From positions 1 to 62,188 of the forward strand of contig JAGUZN010000158.1 in assembly GCA_020060775.1 (NCBI GenBank): a stretch of DNA of 62,188 bases, read 5' to 3'. The stretch comes from Armatimonadota bacterium (GTDB lineage Bacteria; Armatimonadota; Hebobacteria; CAIYQO01). Each line of letters opens with the position of its first letter. The stretch's first letter is position 1. Position numbers and translations under genes: made by a program. This document shows, piece after piece, positions 47,201 to 54,773 of the stretch. The notes below the pieces were generated by a model. That model worked only from the letters and a program-made list of their open reading frames with translations. It ran no database searches and was not told the DNA's origin.

Positions 47201-47497
47201 GTTTCCGTCCAGCGCGATGATGACGCGGTGACCGCGCTAACCATCCGCTATGAGGCCAACCAGTCATCAACCGCCATGCATGAGGTGCGCCTCATCCTCA
47301 ACGATGGTGCTGATGCCGTCACGGTCGATGGGTTTGAGGGCGATGGCCTGTTGCAGGCCTTGATGCGCGATGCGCAGGGACACGTCACGAACGCTGTGCA
47401 GATTGGCGGCAGCGTTTTGCGCTGGCAAGGGCAGGAGGCGAAAGGCGTACGCCGTCATCAGCGCACACCGCTTACCCTTCCTAAAGCCGGAAAATAG
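44222..47497 (+). CDS. Secreted protein with CBM9-like domain and (alpha/alpha)-toroid
   Basis: This 1091-residue protein has a signal peptide (MYRVIVACILATLVLAAHA) and a CBM9-like domain at about 25-260 (LKIDGLADDWQG, VRVAWDASALYVLAEITDD, EAAVPWSDLG are typical). A helical toroid follows at about 410-700 (THNRVWHAYCMLKIARL, PSGGCPTFGSDGGWPQPG), then a beta-sandwich C terminus. The overall shape suggests a polysaccharide lyase or hydrolase distantly like heparinase/chondroitin-lyase families. GTGAGGT precedes the start. It is a single-gene unit under operator 3b. Confidence 0.5.
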   Translation: MTMYRVIVACILATLVLAAHAASDLRIDRALPYCPGVLKIDGLADDWQGVDPIIINALPNGDPRQVIYVGHPEQPFQGNADLSGRVRVAWDASALYVLAEITDDHLVGARPGSAGNQGPAPWGCDSVLITLNSYRRPMQSNSPTSADPCLGLRYMPQPGGRGSVVALTDAQLSRIGNYMMQTPGSRVAIVEAPDGYCLEAAVPWSDLGYVPAPGERIFMGFLLADIDPNEADLNQAGWGWSSTINGYPVFELADPRGLAVGTVTLSADQLPVGKSWSARIDVAATAQRVSGDRILVQDTNGKTMYSQRLDVTAEPGERVSVRCEVSESAVKQPGQYRVVAQVKEGGKRRPLASETLNVHTEDAASVTMPSTPGELRHYRPGRVTHHAAADVRRGVYRYGFVTGKEDYTPFIHEWILPELKDETRRAIAAHGTYGFTQLLPVLMAYRLTGDAEYAKLGSALITTLLDNRHLEAHGLLSITAYRYLTWKQDPATPFAPADAEAKYRAAFHEIAAKPASVLFREQGTHNRVWHAYCMLKIARLIAEEDGTPIDPRVRTFTDLHDTLLWNTRDDDDASSGYHWVWLPFMLSIAFHTGDLQEMADHPGVQAVFTRYSGVVSPSGGCPTFGSDGGWPQPGKAMWMYEWYAAMTRNGKYRWISHRIAEYYYNHLTSKMVAKQYHNPFDQARENFALAYLFADDAVKPMPPSGNSYATWRYATEPTPPAFIAQHPGMAPMRMNTAVQVPDKLVLCSGTQAQGLWALIDLLAIGGHAGETPGNICALLDQDALLVGGQGYYELTPQFQNTACVEDLEGIPANPEPAKVSVSSLVDDPAVTVARIEAAGYQRLPVDLTRDIIFWKSGFMVVKDRLTFHAALKVRAGTNIHTRDLGPECGDHWFNAYYDDLYWTGLGLGYGVQEFRNPARDLLVYFTPRKEYAVNVRDTYLENRYQLSPLRLRQSWTGMTRPGMTMTFVTVLLPHRPTFTPSALVQPSDGSQPWVSVQRDDDAVTALTIRYEANQSSTAMHEVRLILNDGADAVTVDGFEGDGLLQALMRDAQGHVTNAVQIGGSVLRWQGQEAKGVRRHQRTPLTLPKAGK

Positions 47498-47518
47498 ACT
47501 TGCTGCAGCGTTTGGGCA

Positions 47519-49819
47519 TCAGCCGGGGATCCGCACATCGACATGATGGCGGGTTCCCGGTTGTTGTATGGGCAGAAGGTTGTCCGGCAAGCGCCTGTCA
47601 TCCAACCGGACTTCCAGGGCATGGGCGCCGCGGCTCACGCGCATAGCGAAGGTGTACACCGCGCCGCGGAATTCACGGGTAATCGATGCGCGTCTCCAAC
47701 CCCGCGGCAATTGCGGGTCAACGCGTAATCCGCCGAATTCGGCGCGCAGGCCGAAGAGTTCTCCAACCAGGGTGCGATAATACCAGGCAGCCGTACCGGT
47801 GCCGCGCTGCCCGCTGGAGCGTCCCGCCTGCCCTCGGCAGGCGCGCCCAAGGTAGGCGTTCGGGAGAAAGAGAGGCAACTGGGCGGCTTGCGTTAACCCG
47901 TGTGCTGGGGTGCCGGGTAGCAAACGGCGCAACACCCGGTAGGCGGCATCACGCTGCCGAATGCGATACAGCGCGTAGGCGTAAAATGTCGCCGCATGGC
48001 AGTACACCGATCCGTTTTCGCCGGTGCCGGGCGTCTTGAGCGAGATCTTGCCGATATCTTCGTACATGCGTGTGAAGGGCGGTGTGAGCGTCATCGGTCC
48101 CCAGGGCGTCATCAGCAGGCGATTGACTGCCCGCAGGCAGGCGGCGCGGCGTTCTGGGGTATCCACGCCGGCGATGAGTGCCCAACTCTGGGCATTGAGG
48201 AAGATGCGTCCCTCGCGGTCGTGATGGCTGCCGAACCAGCGCCCGTTATCGGTGGTTCCGCGTGCGTACCATTCCCCATCCCAGGCATAGCGATTCACCG
48301 CATCGCGGCACGCCTGCGCTTCCTCACTGTAGCGCACAGCACGGTCTGCATCGCCAAGATGGACTGCGACTGCATTCCACTCATCCAATGCTGCTGCCAG
48401 GGCTTCCGTCAGCCATACCGATTCACCCCGCTCCTGCCAACCGGCCATGTTCAGCGGGTCATCCCAGTCTCCCTCGCCAATTCGTGAGAGCCCGTGGTCG
48501 GTGCGGTCAGTCAGTTGCCATTCCAACCCACGACAGACATGATCGTACACGCTGGTGACTTCATCGGCGTCAGCGAATTCCACCGGCTGGTCGAGCAGCG
48601 ACAAATCACCCGTTTCGCGCAGGTAGAAGGCGATGGCAAGGGGAGGCCATACATTCATGTCGCGATGCGGGATGGTATTAATCGGCGAGCGCTGCACATC
48701 AGGACCGAGCGGCGCCCCGTGCGGCATCCAGCCATCGGCGTGCTGGTGGGTGAAGGCGAATGTGAACCAACGGCGCGCCAGGTGGGGGGCCTGGTAGACG
48801 ATGCCCATCGCATCCTGGAACAGGTTGCGTACGCACGGATCTACTGCGAGGCGCATATGCCCGCCACAATAGTTCACTTGCTCGGGCAGCCAGTGGTTGA
48901 CGAAGTGGTTCAGATCGGTGTCTGGGGTATCGATATGAACGGTCGGTGCGGTGGCAGCATGCCAGCATCGACGCTCCTCCAGAGCACGCGCCATGCCGTC
49001 TGGGGCAAGGTACTGCCGGAGCGCACGCAATGTCGCACGACTGCGCGCCGGCGCCAGCAGGAAACGCCGTGTCACGCTGCCGCCGGGCGGCAACGTGATA
49101 CGGTATTGCATCGCGGCAACAGTCGGCTCGTAATATGCGTGACCGTTCGCCAGCGTGGACTGCTCAAGGCTCTGTGGACGTTCGGGTGAACCGCCCAGCT
49201 GCCAGGCGCGCTGACTGGTCTCCCAGGCATCGGGGGGCGCGTCGGCCAGCAACGCGGTCAGCGTGTTGCCCTCCCGCAAACGGAAATAGTCCTCAACGCG
49301 CACGTAGTACGGGAAATACTCGACCAGAATGCCCTGCATACGCGTATCGTAGCGTGCATGCTGATGCACGTAACCCAACTGTCCGATGGGGAAGTCGGTG
49401 TAGCATGAGAGGAAGCGCGTATGTTCGCCGCGATTGATCAGTGTCACTTCCCACAGTTCACCCGGCATATCATGCAGTAACGTCATTGAAATCTGCGCAT
49501 CGACCGACCCTTGCGTGACCTCCCAGCGGATATCATCCAGCCCGGGCATAAATGCAAATCGTTCCGGGGTGGGGTCAAGCGGATCATAGGGGAGACGCCA
49601 GCGCTGGCCGGTTGCGTCGTCGCGCAGAAGAAACCCCCGTGCTGCCCCGGCATACGGGGTCGGGTTGGGGGTCAGCGCGTGCGCGCGGCAGCGCCCGCGA
49701 TGGTCAATGCTGAAGTCGAGTGTGGGGGTGAACAGGTGCGCTGTGGCGGCATCGACGAGCAATGGGTCGCTAAGTCGATAGCGCCGGCCATCCTCGATAA
49801 AGGCGGCCGCAGGTTCCAT
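47519..49819 (-). CDS. GH94-family phosphorylase (cellobiose/chitobiose phosphorylase-like)
   Basis: The start is ATG 49819 with TGAGGTC upstream; the frame runs back into the adjacent MITE, so longer versions are artefacts. The 766-residue protein has the GH94 order: beta-sandwich (about 1-270), (alpha/alpha)6 barrel (about 300-690) and jelly-roll end. EGDWDD (to residue 454) matches the GH94 GDWND catalytic-acid motif with Asp for Asn. GH94 enzymes phosphorolyse disaccharides to sugar 1-phosphate; with two GH20-like enzymes nearby, a GlcNAc-type disaccharide is plausible. Confidence 0.75.
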   Translation of the reverse strand: MEPAAAFIEDGRRYRLSDPLLVDAATAHLFTPTLDFSIDHRGRCRAHALTPNPTPYAGAARGFLLRDDATGQRWRLPYDPLDPTPERFAFMPGLDDIRWEVTQGSVDAQISMTLLHDMPGELWEVTLINRGEHTRFLSCYTDFPIGQLGYVHQHARYDTRMQGILVEYFPYYVRVEDYFRLREGNTLTALLADAPPDAWETSQRAWQLGGSPERPQSLEQSTLANGHAYYEPTVAAMQYRITLPPGGSVTRRFLLAPARSRATLRALRQYLAPDGMARALEERRCWHAATAPTVHIDTPDTDLNHFVNHWLPEQVNYCGGHMRLAVDPCVRNLFQDAMGIVYQAPHLARRWFTFAFTHQHADGWMPHGAPLGPDVQRSPINTIPHRDMNVWPPLAIAFYLRETGDLSLLDQPVEFADADEVTSVYDHVCRGLEWQLTDRTDHGLSRIGEGDWDDPLNMAGWQERGESVWLTEALAAALDEWNAVAVHLGDADRAVRYSEEAQACRDAVNRYAWDGEWYARGTTDNGRWFGSHHDREGRIFLNAQSWALIAGVDTPERRAACLRAVNRLLMTPWGPMTLTPPFTRMYEDIGKISLKTPGTGENGSVYCHAATFYAYALYRIRQRDAAYRVLRRLLPGTPAHGLTQAAQLPLFLPNAYLGRACRGQAGRSSGQRGTGTAAWYYRTLVGELFGLRAEFGGLRVDPQLPRGWRRASITREFRGAVYTFAMRVSRGAHALEVRLDDRRLPDNLLPIQQPGTRHHVDVRIPG

Positions 49820-49862
49820 GGATGACCTCACGCACTTTTCCATGCTGCATGTATCCTGCTTA

Positions 49863-50027
49863 GAAACTGTTTTGGAAGTCTCTATCCGGTCTCGCTTGAT
49901 CTTTTCGCAGATGTCCCTGCCGGGCCTCCTCACCCTATCGGCCCTGGATAGTACCTCGTCGTCCCGGCAGGGACAGCCGCGAAAATCTACGGCGCGATCC
50001 TCGAACAGATCCTTTCAAAACAATTTC
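49863..50027. mobile_element. MITE-like element, full copy (165 bp) at a stop codon
   Basis: It is nearly identical to the 35755-35919 copy. TTA is duplicated at 49860-49862 and 50028-50030; the right-hand copy is, on the minus strand, the TAA stop of the GH20-like gene. The palindromic DNA separates that gene from the GH94 gene and could form a strong hairpin in a joint transcript. Confidence 0.85.
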
Positions 50028-52340
50028 TTACGCCAGTCGCACGGTGACCTGCCCGTGCTCAATGGTGTAGATAGGACTGCTGTTCCCGGCCGCTTCCAAC
50101 TCGCGGAACAGGTGCTCCGGGTCCGGGTGACCGAGCACAGCCTCCCCCCCGGTCTTCAAACCTTCTGCACCTTCGACCAGGCCTTCGCCCTGCGCATCGA
50201 TAATCGAGCGTTGCCGGGTGCCGTGGTGCAGGGAGACATTGCGCAAGACGAAGCGTCCCGGGCCGGCAGCGACCACGCGCACAAAGGCGGCTTCGCCCGG
50301 ATCATCGACGGTGACGATGTACCGGATGAGATCGGCGTGTTCCCGCAACACCGCGGCGCTGTCAAACTGCAAGATCCAGCAACTGGCGCGGCGCGTAAAC
50401 GTCTGGCCGTCACGCGAGGTTTCCACGTGAAGTTGACAGCACGCGGCAAAGCGGTCGATCACATCGACGGCAATAAAGGGTGAGGTCAGTTGGCTGGTGC
50501 GTGATCCCTGTGTACTCATAGCGGTGATTTCCTGTTCGAACATCCGCGCCTCTTCGCGGAGGCGTTGAGGCGTGGGGGCAGGGTCTTCGGGGAAGCGATT
50601 GCGGCGCCATTCGGCTTCGAACGCTTCTGCCACCGTGAGGGCTTCATCACGTAGACGCGCGAGTATGTGCGGCACGTCGGCAGCACTCTCCGTGAACAGC
50701 ATGGCGGCGGCACGATTGATGAGCCCACGCTTTCGGTAGGTATAGGCCAGCCAGCGCGCAGCGGCAATGAACCCCTTGATGATTTCCGCATGTTGTGCGC
50801 GCGGCAAGAGATCCGTCATGGAGGCGACCAAGGCATCGCAGGTCGCAGCACGGTCCAGGTCAGGCTCAGGCGCCTCGTTTGTGCGCATCTGCGCCAGATC
50901 GGTGGCCCGCAGCCAGCGGCGGGCTGCATGGCCATGGAAACGGAGGGCGCCCAGCGTCTGCAAGCACGACGCTACCTCCGTGCTGGAGCAGAGGTGCGCG
51001 CATGCCTGCTGCAGCAGGGCTTCGGCAGGTGCGGCCATTCCATCGCCCCAGATGAATCCGGCGATGGCCCCTTCGATGGGCAGGCAGGTGTCAATGGTGA
51101 CGGGCGAGAGCTCCCATTGTGTGACCATAATGCCCTGCTGCTGATGCTGCAGGAGGTAACGGGTCCAGTCGCGGGCGTTCTCGATCGATTCCGCAGGCAG
51201 GCACAAGGGCATCATCGCGGTGTAGAACGATGATGGGCATCCCCACACGTCCAGCCCATGCCGGCGGAACACGGCGATCGTATCGTCTTCACGATAGCCA
51301 AAGAGCTCGATGCCCGGGGTGTGGCGGAAGCGGTAATAGTACCAGTCGAAGATGAGGATATCGGTATCAAGGTCCTCCAGCGGTTGTGGGAAGTAGTGGA
51401 ACATATCCCCCCAGATGGCCGGCCGCTTACCCACCGCACGGACCATCGCCGCCACGCGGTTGGCGTGGCGGACGAAGATGCCGCCCTCGCCGATCTCCGC
51501 ACGTAGCGGAGCGCAACGTGCACACTGCCCCAGGTGTGTGACTTCATCCATGCCGAGGTGGATCATGCCGGCGGTGGCCAGGGGGGCGACATCGGCAATC
51601 ATGCCATGCAACATCGTGCTGGTGCGCGGATGCTCGGGACAGAGGATGCCGGTGAACTTGGGTGCGCATTCGTCCAGATCGGCATACTGCGGGTGGCCGG
51701 TGACCCAGTGGCAGTGACCGAGTGATTGCAGTGCCGGGATGACCCCCAGGCCATAGCGGGTGGCGCAATCGACTACCTGCATGGCCTGCTCCAGCGTCCA
51801 CGCCCAGGGGCGCGCCAGCGCGGGTGCGCTGGGGAATTGCAGCGCATTCTCCAGGTAGAGCTGCAGCACGTTGTAGCGCATCTCAGCGTAGTGGGCGATC
51901 AACCGCTCGACCGTCTCCGGCCGTTCGAGCACGCGCCCGAGGTCGATCTGGATACCGCGCCAGCGCAGTGTCGGCCAATCGGTGATGGTGCAGCACGGCA
52001 GCGCTGCACTGGCGCATAACTGCAACAGTGTGCGCAGGCCGTACCGGGCGCCGGCGGCATCGCCGGCGTTGAGCGTTACACCGTCCTGAGTCACGTGCAG
52101 TTGGTATCCCTCCGGTCCAGAAGAATCTTCGCCTTGTCGGATCGTTACGTGCACGCGTCCCGGCGACCGTTGTGCCAACACGGCGCCCAGGCGCGAGAGT
52201 TCGGGGATGAGCAAGGGACCCCAGGCGGTTGGCATCTCGAGCGTCAGCTCTGCATGTAGCCGGCATTCGCCTGCATCGAGCGCAACCTGCCTGGGGGTGG
52301 GGTATAACGATTGTACAGAATGGGGCAGCGTCAGGGACAT
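50028..52340 (-). CDS. GH20-like beta-N-acetylhexosaminidase with extra C-terminal domain
   Basis: This 770-residue protein has an N-terminal alpha/beta domain (about 1-125), then a TIM barrel starting RWRGIQIDLGRVLERPE with HLGMDEVTHLG (near residue 268) carrying the GH20-type Asp-Glu pair. A helical segment and a C-terminal beta domain (about 590-770) of unknown family follow. AGGAGTATTCG precedes ATG 52340. There is no signal peptide. The stop codon coincides with a MITE insertion. It probably formed an operon with the GH94 gene before that insertion. Confidence 0.7.
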   Translation of the reverse strand: MSLTLPHSVQSLYPTPRQVALDAGECRLHAELTLEMPTAWGPLLIPELSRLGAVLAQRSPGRVHVTIRQGEDSSGPEGYQLHVTQDGVTLNAGDAAGARYGLRTLLQLCASAALPCCTITDWPTLRWRGIQIDLGRVLERPETVERLIAHYAEMRYNVLQLYLENALQFPSAPALARPWAWTLEQAMQVVDCATRYGLGVIPALQSLGHCHWVTGHPQYADLDECAPKFTGILCPEHPRTSTMLHGMIADVAPLATAGMIHLGMDEVTHLGQCARCAPLRAEIGEGGIFVRHANRVAAMVRAVGKRPAIWGDMFHYFPQPLEDLDTDILIFDWYYYRFRHTPGIELFGYREDDTIAVFRRHGLDVWGCPSSFYTAMMPLCLPAESIENARDWTRYLLQHQQQGIMVTQWELSPVTIDTCLPIEGAIAGFIWGDGMAAPAEALLQQACAHLCSSTEVASCLQTLGALRFHGHAARRWLRATDLAQMRTNEAPEPDLDRAATCDALVASMTDLLPRAQHAEIIKGFIAAARWLAYTYRKRGLINRAAAMLFTESAADVPHILARLRDEALTVAEAFEAEWRRNRFPEDPAPTPQRLREEARMFEQEITAMSTQGSRTSQLTSPFIAVDVIDRFAACCQLHVETSRDGQTFTRRASCWILQFDSAAVLREHADLIRYIVTVDDPGEAAFVRVVAAGPGRFVLRNVSLHHGTRQRSIIDAQGEGLVEGAEGLKTGGEAVLGHPDPEHLFRELEAAGNSSPIYTIEHGQVTVRLA

Positions 52341-52393
52341 CGAATACTCCTGCCGGCATCTTGGACCTGGGAGAGGTCGATGCCCACATTCGC

Positions 52394-52422
52394 ACTGTAA
52401 AATCCCCGTTTCGTCCTGTCAA
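52394..52422 (-). promoter_or_regulatory. Promoter for the GH20-like gene
   Basis: On the minus strand a consensus TTGACA (52422-52417), 17 bp and TACAGT (52399-52394). The palindrome at 52445 begins 22 bp upstream of the -35. Confidence 0.65.
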
Positions 52423-52444
52423 TGGCCGTGCATGCCTCTGAAAG

Positions 52445-52458
52445 TGCAACTTGTTGCA
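52445..52458. promoter_or_regulatory. LacI-type palindromic operator 4
   Basis: TGCAACTTGTTGCA lies between the GH20-like gene and the LacI-family gene. It is 22 bp from the minus-strand -35 and 32 bp from the plus-strand -35, one helical turn further. Confidence 0.75.
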
Positions 52459-52490
52459 CTGTCTTCTCGAAGCAATCGGTTTTCTCTTTG

Positions 52491-52519
52491 TTGTGCCGTG
52501 ACCAGGGGCACGATATAAT
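52491..52519 (+). promoter_or_regulatory. Promoter for the LacI-family regulator gene
   Basis: TTGTGC (52491-52496), a 17-bp spacer and a consensus TATAAT (52514-52519), 25 bp before ATG 52545. Confidence 0.6.
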
Positions 52520-52544
52520 GCTCGTGCGTGGAGGATGATATCCC

Positions 52545-53570
52545 ATGACTTCAATGCGCAAGTTGGCCATGCTGGCTGGCGTTTCGGCGTCAACCGTCTC
52601 GCGCGCGTTGCGCAACGACTCGCGCCTGCGCCCTGACACGATTCAGCGCATTAAAGAACTGGCGGAAATGTATCAGTACCAGCCCGTGCAGTTCGAACCC
52701 GCGTTGAGTACGGAACAAAGCCGGGTGATCGGGTGCATTATTCCTCGGGTTTCGTCACCGTTTTTCGGCTACATCTTGCAGGGCATTCTCGAGCAAGCCT
52801 TTCAGGCCTCGTACAAGGTGATTACCCTGCAGACCAACGCCGATTTCCTGCATGCCTGCAAAGCGCTGCAAACGCTGGTCGAATTGCGCGTGGCCGGTAT
52901 TCTGCTCTGTAGCGGCAGTTCTGCCGAACCGATTCCCAGCGCTTCACTGTTTGAACTCTGGAGTCACGAGATCCACGTGGTCGGCATGCAGGACACGCCT
53001 GTTGCACAGTCGATCGATCAGATCGCCTCTGACGAGTTGCAGGCCGCCAGCCTCGTAGTGGACTACCTCTGCAGCCTGGGACACCGTGAGATCGCCTATC
53101 TCGGCCCACAAGTGGATATCCTGACTCGCAGCAAAGCTTTCCGGCATGTGTTGAAACACCGGGGGTTGTCGACGCAATGGTTCTGGGACGTGCACCCCGA
53201 ATCGCGACTCGAGCAATTGCTGGCATTCTGGAAGAGCAAACCAGCGGCACCGACGGCGGTCGTGACGTACAACGATACTATCGCCGCCGAGTTTCTGCTG
53301 TTTGCTGTGCGGCATGGGCTGCGGGTGCCGCAGGAGATGAGCGTTGTCGGCTTTGCCAATGTGCAGCCGCTCAACAACTATCTGTTGCCGCCCCTCACCA
53401 GCGTGGAGCAGAATCCCGTGGATATCGGGCGCCAGGCCTTCATGCAACTCTTACGCCGCATGACTGCTGATGAGGCGCCAGGAAGCTATCGCCCTGGGAC
53501 CACTCGTGTGGCGGCCAATCTCGTCAAGCGGGAATCGTGCAGCCACCCGCGACGCAATGCCCGATTATAA
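52545..53570 (+). CDS. LacI-family transcriptional regulator
   Basis: This 341-residue protein has a LacI-type helix-turn-helix at residues 4-30 (MRKLAMLAGVSASTVSRALR) and hinge region to about 60, then a periplasmic-binding-protein-like sensor domain (IIPRVSSPFFGYILQGILEQ; VVTYNDTIAAEFL). Such proteins bind sugars or sugar phosphates and pseudo-palindromic DNA. GGAGG precedes ATG 52545. Palindromes of one type sit on both sides of the gene and at three other promoter regions in 21.7-44.1 kb, so it is the obvious regulator of this set. Confidence 0.9.
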   Translation: MTSMRKLAMLAGVSASTVSRALRNDSRLRPDTIQRIKELAEMYQYQPVQFEPALSTEQSRVIGCIIPRVSSPFFGYILQGILEQAFQASYKVITLQTNADFLHACKALQTLVELRVAGILLCSGSSAEPIPSASLFELWSHEIHVVGMQDTPVAQSIDQIASDELQAASLVVDYLCSLGHREIAYLGPQVDILTRSKAFRHVLKHRGLSTQWFWDVHPESRLEQLLAFWKSKPAAPTAVVTYNDTIAAEFLLFAVRHGLRVPQEMSVVGFANVQPLNNYLLPPLTSVEQNPVDIGRQAFMQLLRRMTADEAPGSYRPGTTRVAANLVKRESCSHPRRNARL

Positions 53571-53572
53571 CG

Positions 53573-53586
53573 TGCAACGTGTTGCA
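53573..53586. promoter_or_regulatory. LacI-type palindromic operator 5
   Basis: TGCAACGTGTTGCA, identical to operator 1, starts 2 bp after the regulator stop codon and precedes the URO-D/ABC transporter operon. Confidence 0.75.
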
Positions 53587-53609
53587 TATCTTTGTGGTCT
53601 CACGTGCTA

Positions 53610-53638
53610 TTGACCGGCAAAAGGGGATCGCCTTGAAT
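53610..53638 (+). promoter_or_regulatory. Promoter for the URO-D/ABC transporter operon
   Basis: TTGACC (53610-53615), a 17-bp spacer and TTGAAT (53633-53638). The -35 starts 23 bp after operator 5. It predicts a transcript start near 53645, which argues against GTG 53649 as the gene start. Confidence 0.5.
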
Positions 53639-53693
53639 GTAGACAGGCGTGGCATTATACGGAAATCTCAAGCCGACGCCGGTCGAGACCACT

Positions 53694-54743
53694 ATGCTTG
53701 TTCATGAATCCAATCTGTCATCGCCGAGTTTTGCACAGATGTTAGCGGTATTGCACCGTGAGGCTCCGACCCGTCCCACCCCGTTCGAATTTATCATCAA
53801 CCGAGATCTTTGCGTACGGTTAGCCGGGGCAGCATACGATCAGCAGGATCCGTGGCTGGGCCTGTATCGCCTGCGCATCACCGCGTTCCACCGCGCTGGT
53901 TACGATTACGCCCCGGTGCAGGGCTCGCCATTCCATTTTCCCACCGGAGCATTCCATGTAGCCAGCACCCGCTCGTTGAACGAAGGATGTCTCATTACGG
54001 ATCGCACATCCTTTGCGGCCTACACCTGGCCGGACCCCGATGCCGAATCGTACGACCGTTTAATCGACATTACCCCTGAGCTCCCTGCGGGCATGCGCCT
54101 GATCGTGTTCGGGCCCGGTGGGCTGTTGGAGAATGTGATTAGCCTCGTGGGGTATGAGAATCTCTGCTTGCTGCTGCTTGATGATCCTGATTTGACGGCG
54201 GCGATCTTCGACGCTGTCGGCTCGCGGCTCCTGCGTTATTACGAGCATTGCGCACCCTACGAGACCGTGGGCGCAATGATTGTGAACGATGATTGGGGGT
54301 TCAATACGCAGACATTTTTGTCTCCGGCCGATCTGCGGCGGTATGTCATTCCCTGGCATCGCCGCATTGTCGAGGTCATTCACGCAGCCGGAAAGCCGGC
54401 GATCCTGCACTCCTGTGGCAACCTTGCGGAAGTGATGGATGATATCATCGACGATATCAAGTATGACGGCAAACATTCCTTTGAAGATAGCATTTGCCCG
54501 GTGGAGGACGCCTACGAATTATGGGGAGGACGCATCGCCATACTGGGCGGCATGGATGTGAACTTCCTCTGTCAGGCATCGCTTGAGGAGATCCGCGCAC
54601 GTAGTCGTGCCATGCTGCGCCGCACGACTACACGGGGCGGATACGCATTGGGTTCGGGCAACAGCATCACGAATTACCTTGATGATGCGCGTTACTTCGC
54701 CATGATGTCCGCGTTGACCGATCCGATAGGGAAGGACGCCTGA
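53694..54743 (+). CDS. URO-D family methyltransferase-like protein 4
   Basis: The start is placed at ATG 53694 (349 residues) because the predicted transcript begins near 53645 and because this aligns the N terminus with relatives; GTG 53649 is open in frame but would be nearly leaderless. The protein has the URO-D barrel and HSCGN, the His-x-Cys of corrinoid methyltransferases. The C-terminal ligand loop reads GSGNSITNYLDD without Cys. It heads an operon with two ABC transporter genes, implying that its substrate is what the transporter imports. Confidence 0.7.
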   Translation: MLVHESNLSSPSFAQMLAVLHREAPTRPTPFEFIINRDLCVRLAGAAYDQQDPWLGLYRLRITAFHRAGYDYAPVQGSPFHFPTGAFHVASTRSLNEGCLITDRTSFAAYTWPDPDAESYDRLIDITPELPAGMRLIVFGPGGLLENVISLVGYENLCLLLLDDPDLTAAIFDAVGSRLLRYYEHCAPYETVGAMIVNDDWGFNTQTFLSPADLRRYVIPWHRRIVEVIHAAGKPAILHSCGNLAEVMDDIIDDIKYDGKHSFEDSICPVEDAYELWGGRIAILGGMDVNFLCQASLEEIRARSRAMLRRTTTRGGYALGSGNSITNYLDDARYFAMMSALTDPIGKDA

Positions 54744-54773
54744 TCGAACTGACAGGCGAGGAGGAAAGCCGAC

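Noticed and set aside
49820-49933. Longer N terminus for the GH94 protein
   Set aside because: The extension is partly translated MITE sequence; ATG 49819 has a ribosome site and a normal family N terminus.
53649-53693. GTG 53649 as the start of URO-D-like protein 4
   Set aside because: It would be almost leaderless given the predicted promoter, and the extra residues do not match relatives.
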